Below are positions 34,116 through 42,847 of a stretch of DNA of 64,000 nucleotides, one piece after another. The translations under genes and the position numbers were made by a program. The first letter of the stretch is position 1. The number at the start of each line of letters is the position of its first letter. The notes under the pieces are model-generated. The model ran no database searches and was not told the DNA's origin. It saw nothing but the letters and a program-made list of their open reading frames with translations. This DNA is from Bacteroidales bacterium (GTDB taxonomy: Bacteria; Bacteroidota; Bacteroidia; Bacteroidales; UBA932): contig JAFRRW010000011.1 of the NCBI GenBank assembly GCA_017427885.1, positions 124,001-188,000 of the forward strand. The letters run 5' to 3'.

Positions 34116-35018
34116 TTATCTATAACCCAACAGACAGGAAATGATCGCCATCCTGACATACATTCCGTTACCAGCCTGCTCGAAGTAGTAGGCGTGAGGC
34201 GAGGAATCGACGTCCGTGGTTATCTCCCCGACGCGCGGCAGCGGGTGGAGGATCTTCATCCCCGGCTTCACTCCTTCCAGCATAGGGGCGGTAAGCCTGT
34301 AGCAGTCCTTCACCCTTTCATACTCTTCCCTGTCCGGGAACCTTTCCTGCTGCACCCTCGTCATATAGAGGATGTCGCAGTCTTTGATATGTTCCTCGAG
34401 GGAGGTGCACTTGGCGTAACGGACGCCCTTGGAGTCAAGGAATTCCGTGTATTTACGGGGCATCTCCAATTCTTCGGGAGCCGTGAAGATAAGGTTGGGG
34501 TTGAACTGCCACATCGCCTCGCAGAGGGAGTGGACCGTACGGCCAAACCGGAGGTCGCCTACCATATTGATGGTGAGGTTCTCCAGGGTTCCCTGGGTCT
34601 TGAGCATAGAATACATGTCCAGGAGGGTCTGGGTGGGATGCTGATTGGCCCCGTCGCCGGCATTGATCACCGGAACGGAAGCGACGCTTGCGGCCGTCGC
34701 GGCGGCCCCGGCGACAGGATGCCTCATCACGATCATGTCCGAATAGTTGGAGATGATCTTGATGGTATCCTCCAGCGTCTCCCCCTTGCTCTGGGAAGTG
34801 TTCCTGGCGTCAGGGAAACCTATCACCCTGGCTCCCAGCCTGTTGATGGCTGCCTCGAAGGACAGCCTCGTCCTTGTGGAAGGCTCGAAGAAAAGGCAGG
34901 CTATGACCTTGCCTGCAAGGAAATTCTGTTCCCTGTTCTGCTCGAACTCCCTGGCGACCTCGAGAATGTGAAGCATCTCCTCCTTCGATAGGTCCTGGAT
35001 TGAAACTAACGATTTCAT
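34116..35018 (-). CDS. pyrB: aspartate carbamoyltransferase, catalytic chain
   Basis: 300 residues. It joins carbamoyl phosphate to aspartate in pyrimidine synthesis. The carbamoyl-phosphate loop FFEPSTRTRLSF (STRTR at 47-51), the loop TSQSKGETLEDT and the HPLPR motif (MKILHPLPRVGEI) are intact. No regulatory-chain gene (pyrI) follows: the next feature on the strand is the serC promoter. The holoenzyme is therefore either unregulated or its regulatory chain is encoded elsewhere. It starts 13 bp after yigZ. Confidence 0.96.
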   Translation of the reverse strand: MKSLVSIQDLSKEEMLHILEVAREFEQNREQNFLAGKVIACLFFEPSTRTRLSFEAAINRLGARVIGFPDARNTSQSKGETLEDTIKIISNYSDMIVMRHPVAGAAATAASVASVPVINAGDGANQHPTQTLLDMYSMLKTQGTLENLTINMVGDLRFGRTVHSLCEAMWQFNPNLIFTAPEELEMPRKYTEFLDSKGVRYAKCTSLEEHIKDCDILYMTRVQQERFPDREEYERVKDCYRLTAPMLEGVKPGMKILHPLPRVGEITTDVDSSPHAYYFEQAGNGMYVRMAIISCLLGYR

Positions 35019-35031
35019 ATTGTCTTGAATA

Positions 35032-35646
35032 TTATATTATCCTGCAATCATCCACCAGCGCAATCCTTTCTGCAAAAGCCCCTTCCAAGGACTCCCGAAC
35101 CCGGGTTTCGAGGGTGCATCTCTCCCCAAAATCCTGTGCCCTCTGGGGCAGGTCCAAGTCCTTGAGCACCTTCATCACCTGGTTCATCGAACCGTAGCCG
35201 AATTCCAGGCGGACCCATCTCCCTGCGACCTTTTCCACCGTACCGGCCTTGTCCAGGGCGTCGGCGGCCGCGCTCTTGTAGGCCTTGATCAGGCCTGGAA
35301 CTCCGAGTTTGATCCCTCCGAAATAACGGATCACCACGACGGCCACGTCGCTGAGGTTCCTCGAATCGATCTGGCCCAGGATCGGCCTCCCGGCGCTGCC
35401 TGAAGGCTCCCCGTCGTCGCTGGCCCTCCATACCTCCCCTTTCGGTCCTATCCTGTACGCCAGGCAATGGTGGCGGGCATCGTGATACTCCTTCCTGGCG
35501 GCCCCCAGCAGGGAGAGTGCATCCTCTTCACTTTCAACGGGACAGGCCTTGGCTATGAAACGGCTTCCCCTGTCCTTGTACAGTCCCTCGGCCGGAGCGG
35601 GGATGCTCAGGTAAGTGTCTTTGGGCGTGGAGTCGGGAAAGTCCAT
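35032..35646 (-). CDS. YigZ/IMPACT family protein
   Basis: 204 residues. The N-terminal UPF0029 (IMPACT) domain shows the family core KEYHDARHHCLAYRIG, then SDDGEPSGSAGRPIL and VVVIRYFGGIKLGVPGLIKA, followed by a small ferredoxin-like C-terminal domain. Yeast and mammalian IMPACT proteins modulate Gcn2 signalling; the bacterial role is unclear, possibly in translation. The open frame continues far upstream, but that stretch is antisense to the pRiA4b-like gene, so the start is the ATG at 35646 or possibly 35667. pyrB follows after 13 bp. Confidence 0.87.
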   Translation of the reverse strand: MDFPDSTPKDTYLSIPAPAEGLYKDRGSRFIAKACPVESEEDALSLLGAARKEYHDARHHCLAYRIGPKGEVWRASDDGEPSGSAGRPILGQIDSRNLSDVAVVVIRYFGGIKLGVPGLIKAYKSAAADALDKAGTVEKVAGRWVRLEFGYGSMNQVMKVLKDLDLPQRAQDFGERCTLETRVRESLEGAFAERIALVDDCRII

Positions 35647-35704
35647 ATCGGGGTGTGAAGTTAGCATTTTTGGCAGGAAAATGCAACGTAAAAGAAATAT
35701 TTCG

Positions 35705-35712
35705 TAAATTTG
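35705..35712 (+). promoter_or_regulatory. -7 box for the pRiA4b-like gene and miaA
   Basis: TAAATTTG, a full match, 27 bp before the ATG at 35740. A TTG that could act as an upstream start lies inside this box, which argues for the ATG. Confidence 0.6.
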
Positions 35713-35739
35713 AAGCCGGAACAAACCTATGTGTACACT

Positions 35740-36375
35740 ATGACTTACAGATACCGCGTCACGCTTACAGGGCTCAAGGGATTCTACAGGCTCTACGAGG
35801 TAGGGAGCCAAGCCACTTTGTATATGCTCCACAAACAGATGCGCGCCGACATGGAATTCGCCCAGGACCAGCTGATCATGTTCAAGGGAATGGACGGGGA
35901 AGGCAACGTGGTGGCCAGGTACGGACTCTTCGACCTCGGCTCGGGGGCCGTGGACACCGTTACGATGGACGAGACGGTGAAGGCCGGGATCACCTCCTTC
36001 GTGTATTTCTACGACGTGGCCGACAAGAAGAGCGTGGACATCACCTTCGAGGGCGAGGCTGAAGGGAGCCGGATTTCCAGCGTGTCCCTCATCGACATCA
36101 AGGGCCCCAACCCCATCGAATTCGAAAACGGCTACGTAGCCTACGAGGACCTTCCCGACGACCAGAGGCACGTCCGCGTTCCCTCCCCCGATATGGGTGA
36201 AGGGGAAGACAAAGGCCTCTCCAAGCTTGCTGCGGCAATCTTCGGCAAGGGCGAAGATGACGAGGACATCGATGACGAGGATGCCGACATCGACGATGAA
36301 GACGATGAAGACGAGGACGAGGGCGACGAGGACGGAAAGGAGGTATTCGACGGTTCCGAGGACCTGACCCTGTAA
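35740..36375 (+). CDS. plasmid pRiA4b ORF-3-like protein with acidic tail
   Basis: 211 residues. The first 150 match the pRiA4b ORF-3/IS1096 passenger TnpR-like fold as found in Bacteroidetes (YRYRVTLTGLKGFYRLYEVG; TLYMLHKQMRADMEFAQDQL; GSRISSVSLIDIKGPNPIEF). Despite the family name there is no transposase or terminal repeat here, so it is a resident gene. The C terminus is a stretch of about 35 almost purely acidic residues (DDEDIDDEDADIDDEDDEDE), a likely disordered tail that could bind basic proteins or metal. Its stop overlaps the miaA start (TAATG), implying translational coupling. Function is unknown. Confidence 0.8.
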   Translation: MTYRYRVTLTGLKGFYRLYEVGSQATLYMLHKQMRADMEFAQDQLIMFKGMDGEGNVVARYGLFDLGSGAVDTVTMDETVKAGITSFVYFYDVADKKSVDITFEGEAEGSRISSVSLIDIKGPNPIEFENGYVAYEDLPDDQRHVRVPSPDMGEGEDKGLSKLAAAIFGKGEDDEDIDDEDADIDDEDDEDEDEGDEDGKEVFDGSEDLTL

Positions 36376-37229
36376 TGGGACGCAGGCTCGTCATAATTCT
36401 CGGGCCCACCGCGGTCGGGAAGACCGATTTCAGCATAGAGACTGCTTTGGGATACGGTTCCCCCGTCATCTCCTGCGATTCAAGACAGATCTATAAGGAA
36501 ATGAGGATAGGCACGGCCGTTCCTTCGGAAGAACAGCTCGCGGCCGTTCCCCATCATTTCATCCAATGCACGTCGGTCACCGGGCCCTGGGACGCCGGGA
36601 AATACGCCTCCGAGGCCCTTTCCCTCATAGGCAGGCTCTTCGACAAGGGGCACGAAACACTCGTGATGTGCGGAGGCTCGATGTTCTACATCGACGCCGT
36701 CTGCAACGGACTGGACGAATTCCCCGACGTGGATCCGAAGGTGCGGGAATCCTTAAATGAAACATATTCGCAGGAAGGCCTGGAGCCCCTTGTCCGGAAG
36801 CTCTCAGAACTCGACCCCGCCACCGCCGCCTCCATCGACCTGTCCAACCGTGCCAGGGTGATTCGCGCCCTCGAGGTCTGCATCTCCTCCGGCCGTCCCT
36901 TTTCTTCGTTCAAGACCGGGAGACAGGTCAAGAGGGATTTCGAGATAGAAAAAATCGGCCTGTCAAGACCCAGGGAGGAACTTTATGCCAGGATTGACCG
37001 GAGGGTTCTGAAAATGATGGAAGAAGGTCTTGAACATGAGGTCCGTTCCCTTCTCCCTTATCGAAACGAAACGGCCCTTCAGACAGTCGGTTACAAGGAA
37101 ATGTTCGACTGCCTCGACGGCAAAACATCTCTCGACGAGGCCGTAGCCTTGATCCAGCAGCACACCCGCAACTACGCCAAGCGCCAGCTCACCTGGTGGC
37201 GCCGGGACCGTGATATCCGCTGGCTCTGA
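36375..37229 (+). CDS. miaA: tRNA dimethylallyltransferase
   Basis: 284 residues, a little short of the usual 300. It transfers a dimethylallyl group to A37 of tRNAs reading UNN codons. P-loop GPTAVGKT at 10-17; SCDSRQIYKEMRIGTAVPS contains the conserved Asp and Arg of the active site; the tRNA-binding block GYKEMFDCLDGKTSLDEAVA and the C-terminal RNYAKRQLTWWRRDRDIRWL are present. The start codon overlaps the upstream stop by one base. It converges on recQ across a family B hairpin. Both tRNAs in this window include one likely substrate class (tRNA-Leu and tRNA-Ser of UNN type occur elsewhere). Confidence 0.95.
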   Translation: MGRRLVIILGPTAVGKTDFSIETALGYGSPVISCDSRQIYKEMRIGTAVPSEEQLAAVPHHFIQCTSVTGPWDAGKYASEALSLIGRLFDKGHETLVMCGGSMFYIDAVCNGLDEFPDVDPKVRESLNETYSQEGLEPLVRKLSELDPATAASIDLSNRARVIRALEVCISSGRPFSSFKTGRQVKRDFEIEKIGLSRPREELYARIDRRVLKMMEEGLEHEVRSLLPYRNETALQTVGYKEMFDCLDGKTSLDEAVALIQQHTRNYAKRQLTWWRRDRDIRWL

Positions 37230-37243
37230 TCAGAAACACCTAT

Positions 37244-37323
37244 CCCCGGAGGAGACATCCCCATAAGCGAGCATTGCGGCGTCAGCCGTGTATCTGGGAG
37301 CGTTGGGGATGTCTCCTCCGGGG
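37244..37323. repeat. palindromic element, family B, copy 2
   Basis: Perfect 19-bp inverted repeat CCCCGGAGGAGACATCCCC (37244-37262) with its complement at 37305-37323, around a 42-nt loop. The loop has GCGAGCATT (37267-37275) and CTGGGAGCG (37294-37302), shared with the element inside murB. It lies 14 bp after miaA and 11 bp before the recQ stop, where a bidirectional terminator would be useful, but it has no T run. Confidence 0.85.
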
Positions 37324-37334
37324 AGTAATGTGAC

Positions 37335-39551
37335 TTAGTTGGCGACCTCGCAGAGGAACTTGATGCGGACGAGGCGGATCTCCATCTCCTCGTAGTCGCC
37401 GCCGAGGTCTTTCAGGGCGTTGTCAAGGGAATCCGAGGAAGCCTCAGTTTTGAAATAGTCATAGATTTCCTCCACCACGTCCTCGTCGACCTCCTGACGG
37501 ATGTAATAGTCCAGGTTCAGGCGGGTACCGGTGGAAACTATGGCCTCGATCTCGGTGAGGAGCTCGCTCATATCCAGCCCGCGGGCCTGGGCGATGTCCT
37601 CGAGGCTCATCTGCCGGTCTATGGACTGGATGATATACACCTTGTTGGCCGACTTGGTGGGAGCAGACTTCACCACGAAATCCTCCGGACGGTCAATGTC
37701 GTTCTCCTCCACATATTTGCGGATAAGGTCGACGAACTCCTTGCCGAACTTGCGGGCCTTCCCTTCTCCCACTCCCTGGCAGCTCCTCAGTTCCTCTATG
37801 GTGATCGGATAGAGGATGGACATATCGTCAAGGGCAGGGTCGCCGAAAATGATCCAAGGCTGGAGTTTCATTTTTCGCGACATGTCCTTCCTGAGATCCT
37901 TCAGCATAGACAGGAGGGTGGTGTCCCCTCCTCCTCCGCCCTTCAGGGCAGCCTTCGCGGCCTCGGCGTCTTCTTCGTCGTCATCGTCTCCGGAATAGCT
38001 GTTCGAGAACACCCTGTCCTCGATGAGCCTTACGGGATGGGGATGTTCGATGAAATCCAAGCCCTCCGGAGTAACGTGAATCAGGCCGTAGGTGTCAATT
38101 TCCTTATATAAAAGGCGCAGGATTATACCCTGGTGGATCACAGTGGCCCAGAACTTCTCGTCGTGGCCCTTGCCGGCGCCGAAGAGAGGGAGTTTGTCGT
38201 GGTGGTACGACTTGGTCATCGAGTTGGTGGTGCCCGTGAGGATGTGCGCCAGGTGCTCGATCTTGAAATTCTCCTGAAGCGAACTCACCAGCCTCAGCAC
38301 GAGCCCCATCTCCTTCTGTCCGTCGAACGAGGGCTTGGGATTGATGCAGTTGTCGCAGGAGTAGCAGTTGTCGGGCAGGTAGTCCTCTCCGAAATACTTG
38401 AGCAGCAGTTTCCTGCGGCACTGGTTGGACTCGGCGTAGGCCACGGTCTCGTTAAGCAGCTGCTTCCCGATCTCCTGTTCGGCCACAGGCTTGCCCTGCA
38501 TGAACTTCTCCAGTTTCTGGATGTCCTTGTAACTGTAATAGGTGATGCAGAGTCCCTCTTCTCCGTCCCTGCCGGCGCGTCCGGTCTCCTGATAATACTC
38601 CTCGATGCTCTTGGGAATGTCGTAGTGGATGACGAAGCGCACGTCCGGCTTGTCGATGCCCATTCCGAAGGCTATCGTGGCGACGATGACGTCCACGTCC
38701 TCCATAAGGAATCGGTCCTGGTTGTCCGAGCGGGTCTTGGCGTCAAGACCGGCGTGGTACGGAAGGGCCTTTATACCATTGATTTCCAGAAGGGCAGCCA
38801 TCTCCTCCACCTTCTTGCGGCTGAGGCAGTAGATAATCCCCGACTTGCCTGGATTCTGCTTGATGAAACGGATAATGTCCTTCTCCGGCTCCACCTTGTC
38901 GCGGATTTCATAATAGAGGTTCGGCCTGTTGAAGGAAGATTTGAAGACCTTCGCGTCGGGGATGCCCAGCGTCTTCAGGATGTCGCTCTGCACCTTCGGG
39001 GTGGCCGTGGCTGTGAGGGCTATCACCGGGGCCTTCCCTATCTCGTTGATCAGAGGGAGGATCCTGCGGTACTCCGGCCTGAAGTCGTGCCCCCACTCGG
39101 AAATGCAGTGGGCCTCGTCCACGGCGTAGAACGAGATCTTGATCTCCTTCAGCAGGGCTATGTTGTCCTCCTTCGTAAGGGACTCGGGGGCGACGTAGAG
39201 GAGTTTGGTTACACCGGACAGGAGGTCGCTGCGAACGGACTGGATCTGTGCCTTGTTGAGGGAAGAATTCAGGAAATGGGCTATCCCTTCGTTGCCCGAG
39301 ACGAAGCCGCGGATGGCGTCCACCTGGTTCTTCATCAGGGCGATGAGGGGAGATATCACGATGGCGGTGCCTTCCAGGACGAGGGCGGGAAGCTGGTAGC
39401 ACAGGGATTTACCGCCTCCGGTGGGCATCAGGACGAAGACGTCGTTCCCTTCCACGAGGGATTTGATGCTGTCCTCCTGGTCCCCTTTGAATGCGTCGTA
39501 GCCGAAAAACTCCTTCAGTTTTGAATGAAGGATCCCTGACATTCCGTCCAT
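37335..39551 (-). CDS. recQ: ATP-dependent DNA helicase RecQ
   Basis: 738 residues from the ATG at 39551. 3'-5' helicase of recombination and fork repair. Walker A TGGGKS at 44-49, DEAH box at 145-148 (AVDEAHCISEWGHDFRPEYR), motif VI region YYQETGRAGRDGE, and the RQC zinc cysteines (CRRKLLLKYFGED; NCYSCDNC). A winged helix and a C-terminal HRDC domain (LRSCQGVGEGKARKFGKEFV) follow, and about 120 further residues resemble the extra tail of Bacteroidetes RecQ. Upstream in-frame ATGs add AT-rich codons with no family match; 39542 is also possible. A family B hairpin sits past the stop. Confidence 0.93.
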   Translation of the reverse strand: MDGMSGILHSKLKEFFGYDAFKGDQEDSIKSLVEGNDVFVLMPTGGGKSLCYQLPALVLEGTAIVISPLIALMKNQVDAIRGFVSGNEGIAHFLNSSLNKAQIQSVRSDLLSGVTKLLYVAPESLTKEDNIALLKEIKISFYAVDEAHCISEWGHDFRPEYRRILPLINEIGKAPVIALTATATPKVQSDILKTLGIPDAKVFKSSFNRPNLYYEIRDKVEPEKDIIRFIKQNPGKSGIIYCLSRKKVEEMAALLEINGIKALPYHAGLDAKTRSDNQDRFLMEDVDVIVATIAFGMGIDKPDVRFVIHYDIPKSIEEYYQETGRAGRDGEEGLCITYYSYKDIQKLEKFMQGKPVAEQEIGKQLLNETVAYAESNQCRRKLLLKYFGEDYLPDNCYSCDNCINPKPSFDGQKEMGLVLRLVSSLQENFKIEHLAHILTGTTNSMTKSYHHDKLPLFGAGKGHDEKFWATVIHQGIILRLLYKEIDTYGLIHVTPEGLDFIEHPHPVRLIEDRVFSNSYSGDDDDEEDAEAAKAALKGGGGGDTTLLSMLKDLRKDMSRKMKLQPWIIFGDPALDDMSILYPITIEELRSCQGVGEGKARKFGKEFVDLIRKYVEENDIDRPEDFVVKSAPTKSANKVYIIQSIDRQMSLEDIAQARGLDMSELLTEIEAIVSTGTRLNLDYYIRQEVDEDVVEEIYDYFKTEASSDSLDNALKDLGGDYEEMEIRLVRIKFLCEVAN

Positions 39552-39784
39552 TGGAAATCCTGATTTTGAAACGTTATATAAATTTAGGGAATCCTCCCGT
39601 ATTTTCAAAATATTTTCTACAAAAAAATCTCCATCTCCAATCATTTCCCATCCCTAAGGAGCCCAAAAACCATAAAAACGAAATAAATTGAAGGATATTG
39701 AAGAAAAATACCGATATTTGCCGGTTGCCCGCAAGGGCCTGATGAAAAAGATATTAAATTATAAATAATAAAAAGTCAGTCTTT

Positions 39785-40555
39785 ATGAAAACCATCAAAT
39801 TCGTCGCCGTCGCTCTGGCAGTCCTCGCCGTCGCGGCTTGCAACTCCTCCAAGACGACCGTCCCCGAGGGACTGGTCAACCCTGAAACCCTCAAGCCTGC
39901 AAAGTCCCTCGTGGATTCCTGCAGCTACCTCCTCGGAATCAACCTCGGTTCCCAGATCAAGGGTTACAATATGGGTGACATCAACTTCAGCGAATTCAAC
40001 AAGGGTGTCCGTGATTTCCTCAACGCCAAGGGCAAGATGTCCGATCCCGACTTCACCCAGCAGTTCAAGGTCAATCCCGAGCAGATGGGACAGATCATGA
40101 ACCAGTTCATCCAGAAGAGGAACGAGTACACCTCCGCCCTCAACAAGCTTGAAGGAGCCCTGTTCCTCGAGGCCAACAAGGCAAAGGACGGCGTCCAGGT
40201 TGACACCACCGGCCTGCAGTACATCATCGAGGAAGCCGGCAACGACAACCGTCCCGGCCCCAAGGACACCGTTTTCGTGCACTATAAGGGCACGACCCTC
40301 GACGGCACCGTATTCGACGAGACCAAGGCGGAGGATCCCTCCGTCCACTTCACTCTCGACCAGGTCATCAAGGGCTGGGGCCAGGGAATGCAGTTCATAG
40401 GGGAAGGCGGCAAGATCAAGCTCTTCATCCCCTCCGACCTCGGTTACGGCGACCGCGGAGCAGGTGAAGTCATCAAGCCCGGCTCCGCCCTCCAGTTCGA
40501 AGTCACCCTCGACTCCGTCAAGCGCTACGTAGCTCCCGTCGAGCCCAAGAAATAA
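39785..40555 (+). CDS. FKBP-type peptidyl-prolyl isomerase lipoprotein
   Basis: 256-residue lipoprotein, lipobox AVAAC with Cys19. Residues about 25-130 are the alpha-helical dimerisation domain of FkpA/Mip-type isomerases (SYLLGINLGSQIKGYNMGD), and residues 140-250 the FKBP catalytic domain (DTVFVHYKGTTLDGTVFDET; VIKGWGQGMQFIGEGGKIKL; IPSDLGYGDRGAG). It helps fold envelope proteins. It leads a two-gene unit with the DUF3127 gene 9 bp later. The 230 bp upstream is AT-rich without a clear consensus promoter; GATATTTG near 39712-39719 is the nearest approach. Confidence 0.92.
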   Translation: MKTIKFVAVALAVLAVAACNSSKTTVPEGLVNPETLKPAKSLVDSCSYLLGINLGSQIKGYNMGDINFSEFNKGVRDFLNAKGKMSDPDFTQQFKVNPEQMGQIMNQFIQKRNEYTSALNKLEGALFLEANKAKDGVQVDTTGLQYIIEEAGNDNRPGPKDTVFVHYKGTTLDGTVFDETKAEDPSVHFTLDQVIKGWGQGMQFIGEGGKIKLFIPSDLGYGDRGAGEVIKPGSALQFEVTLDSVKRYVAPVEPKK

Positions 40556-40564
40556 TCCCGGGTC

Positions 40565-40975
40565 ATGGCGAATCTCGAAATCGAAGGGAAAATAAGCCAG
40601 AAACTCCAGGTCGTCAGCGGACAGTCGGCCCGCGGGGAGTGGAAGAAGCAGGATTTCGTAATCGACTATCCTGACGGCAACTACACCTCCCAGGCCTGCA
40701 TCACCGCCTTCGGAGAAGACCGCGTAGGCGAACTCGGAAGGTTCCAGGTCGGAGACGCCGTGAAGGTTTCCTTCAATGTGCGCGCCCGCGAATACAACGG
40801 CCGCTGGTACAACGACCTCCGCCTGTGGAGAATCTCTCCCGCAGGCGAGTCCGCCCCCGCCGGGCAGGCTCCCCAGGGTTTCCATCAGGCCACGCCCGCC
40901 GGACCACAGGACGTTCCAGCCCCCGGTCTCGCAGACATACCCGCGGAGATCCCCGAAGACGACCTCCCGTTCTGA
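40565..40975 (+). CDS. DUF3127 (OB-fold-like) protein
   Basis: 136 residues. Residues 1-95 match DUF3127 (EGKISQKLQVVSGQSARGEW; DFVIDYPDGNY; VKVSFNVRAREYNGRWYNDL), a family with an OB-fold resembling single-stranded DNA-binding proteins. The remaining 40 residues are Pro/Ala-rich and end EIPEDDLPF, strikingly like the acidic DDxPF tip by which SSB proteins recruit repair partners. A role in nucleic-acid metabolism is therefore plausible. It follows the FKBP gene by 9 bp and is closed by a strong terminator. Confidence 0.85.
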   Translation: MANLEIEGKISQKLQVVSGQSARGEWKKQDFVIDYPDGNYTSQACITAFGEDRVGELGRFQVGDAVKVSFNVRAREYNGRWYNDLRLWRISPAGESAPAGQAPQGFHQATPAGPQDVPAPGLADIPAEIPEDDLPF

Positions 40976-40992
40976 CGGTTCCTTACATCTTG

Positions 40993-41028
40993 ACAGGGCT
41001 GAAGCGGCGCTTCAGCCCTGTTCTTTTT
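40993..41028 (+). terminator. intrinsic terminator after the DUF3127 gene
   Basis: A perfect 13-bp stem, ACAGGGCTGAAGC with GCTTCAGCCCTGT, has a 3-nt loop and is followed by TCTTTTT. Confidence 0.88.
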
Positions 41029-41056
41029 GTATTTCGGACGTTATTTCTTAACTTTG
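41026..41056 (+). promoter_or_regulatory. promoter of the DUF4838/glycosidase-like operon
   Basis: TTTG (41026-41029), a 19-bp spacer and TAACTTTG (41049-41056), 27 bp before the ATG at 41084. The -33 box uses the T run of the preceding terminator. Confidence 0.8.
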
Positions 41057-41083
41057 AACAACTATAGCCAATAACCATCCCAT

Positions 41084-42835
41084 ATGAAAAAATTCATTAT
41101 CATCCTTCTCTCCTGCCTCATAGCCGCAGGAGTGTCAGCCTGTTTGTTCCGGCATTCCGGAGTCCGCCTGTTCAATGACGGGAAAAGCGCATATACGATT
41201 GTCCTGTCCGCGGATGCGTCGACTTCCGAACAGACAGCCGCAAAGGAATTGCAGCAGTACATCCAGCAGGCAAGCGGCGCCCTCCTGCCCATCAGTAACG
41301 ACCTGGAAGCGAAGGGGAGAAAAATATTCGTCGGATTCAACGATAAAGTGGCCGCCATCACGGGAGAAGAGGCCCCGGAAGCCGACTATGAAGGCTTCAC
41401 CTGCCGCACGAAGGGGAAGGACATACTTATCTGGGGAGGCAGCCAGAGGGGCACGATGTACGGCGTGTTCGACTTCTTGGAAAAACAATTGGGAATCAAA
41501 TGGTTCACCGCCTCATACACGGTAGTTCCCACCCGGAGTTCCCTCCGTCTGAAACGGATGGACTACAGCGACAAGCCCTTCCTCAATTACCGGTATTCCA
41601 ACTATGCCGTCGCCGGAAACCCGGTTTGGAAAGCCCATAACAGGGAAAACATGGACTGGGGTGTGGTGTCCAACGAATACGGCAACCTGGAAGGATATTG
41701 GAGCGCACACACGATGGGACAGCTCGTACCTCCGGAGGAATTTTTCGGAACCCATCCGGAGTATTTCTGCCTCAGGGACGGCAAGAGGTACGGCGGATAC
41801 GGCCAGCTCTGCCTCACCAATCCGGATGTCCTGGAGATATGCAAGACCCGTCTGGCGAAGGTGATGAGGGAGAACCCTCTCTACCGCATCTACAGCCTGT
41901 CCCAGAATGACAACGACAGATATTGCGAGTGCGAGAAATGCAAGGCCATAGAAGATCAATACGGCGGGCAGCATTCCGGGCTGATCTTGTGGTTTGTCAA
42001 CCAGGTCGCTGATGCCGTCAAGGACGAGTTCCCCGACAAGTACGTAGGGACATTCGCGTACTGGTACACCCGCAAACCGCCCGTGGGCATCACTCCCCGC
42101 GACAACGTGGTCATCCGCCTCTGCAGCATCGAGTGCTGCTTCGCGCACCCGCTTGAAGACGAGAACTGCCCGCAGAATCAGGATTTCATGCAGGACATAC
42201 ACACCTGGAGCAACCTCGCCCCGCATCTGTTCATCTGGGATTACATCGTGGATTATGCCCAGTTCCCGGCTCCCTGGCCGAATTTCCAGGTACTCGGTCC
42301 CAACATCAGGACCTTCGGGGAGAATAAGGCCATCGGAGTCTTCGAAGAGGCCCAATACCAGTCCGGCGGAGGCGAGTTCGACGAAATGAAGGCCTGGGTG
42401 ATGGACAAGCTGCTCTGGAATCCCGACCTGGACGTCGATTCACTCGTACGCGAATTCATTGACGGTTACTACGGGAATGCCGCACCGAAAGTCCTGGAGT
42501 ATTACCAGCTTTGCAAATCCCTCGTGAAGCCCGACGTGCATATGGGGATCTTCATCCAGGCAGATCACGAAATCTACAACGACGAATCATTCCTGGACTC
42601 CTCCTTCCACATACTCGCCCAGGCGAAGGACCTTGCGGAAAACGATGAGATCCGCGACCGCGTGGACCTCGTGAGACTGCAGCCGCTTTACCTGTATTAT
42701 ATGAGGAACAAGGAAAAGGCAAGGGCCGACGGCCGCTGGGACGAACTCGCCGCGCTTATGAAGAAATTCAATGCCCGTCCCAGGGAGAGCCAGAGCCTCG
42801 AAGATTTCCTTAAGACTGAACAAACTTCTGATTAA
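41084..42835 (+). CDS. DUF4838 family exported protein (glycosidase-like)
   Basis: 583 residues. The N-terminal segment FIIILLSCLIAAGVSAC is a signal peptide with a possible lipobox at Cys20. Residues 35-140 resemble the alpha-glucuronidase/GH20 N-terminal domain (SEQTAAKELQQYIQQASGAL; RGTMYGVFDFLEKQLGIKWF), and the middle 300 residues match DUF4838, a TIM-barrel-like family of Bacteroidetes and Planctomycetes (SLSQNDNDRYCECEKC; GTFAYWYTRKP; WDYIVDYAQFPAPWPNFQVL). Substrate and catalytic residues are not established; it probably acts on envelope-exposed or extracellular glycan. A second exported glycosidase-like gene follows after 12 bp. Confidence 0.82.
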   Translation: MKKFIIILLSCLIAAGVSACLFRHSGVRLFNDGKSAYTIVLSADASTSEQTAAKELQQYIQQASGALLPISNDLEAKGRKIFVGFNDKVAAITGEEAPEADYEGFTCRTKGKDILIWGGSQRGTMYGVFDFLEKQLGIKWFTASYTVVPTRSSLRLKRMDYSDKPFLNYRYSNYAVAGNPVWKAHNRENMDWGVVSNEYGNLEGYWSAHTMGQLVPPEEFFGTHPEYFCLRDGKRYGGYGQLCLTNPDVLEICKTRLAKVMRENPLYRIYSLSQNDNDRYCECEKCKAIEDQYGGQHSGLILWFVNQVADAVKDEFPDKYVGTFAYWYTRKPPVGITPRDNVVIRLCSIECCFAHPLEDENCPQNQDFMQDIHTWSNLAPHLFIWDYIVDYAQFPAPWPNFQVLGPNIRTFGENKAIGVFEEAQYQSGGGEFDEMKAWVMDKLLWNPDLDVDSLVREFIDGYYGNAAPKVLEYYQLCKSLVKPDVHMGIFIQADHEIYNDESFLDSSFHILAQAKDLAENDEIRDRVDLVRLQPLYLYYMRNKEKARADGRWDELAALMKKFNARPRESQSLEDFLKTEQTSD

Positions 42836-42847
42836 TCCTAAATTACG

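Noticed and set aside
35647-36171. N-terminal extension of the YigZ-like protein
   Set aside because: Antisense to the pRiA4b-like gene and its promoter; family length is reached from 35646.
35740-36375. Mobile element suggested by the IS1096/pRiA4b family name
   Set aside because: There is no transposase, terminal repeat or target duplication; the gene is coupled to miaA.
38133-39524. A 463-codon open frame on the plus strand
   Set aside because: Antisense to recQ, with shadow-frame composition.
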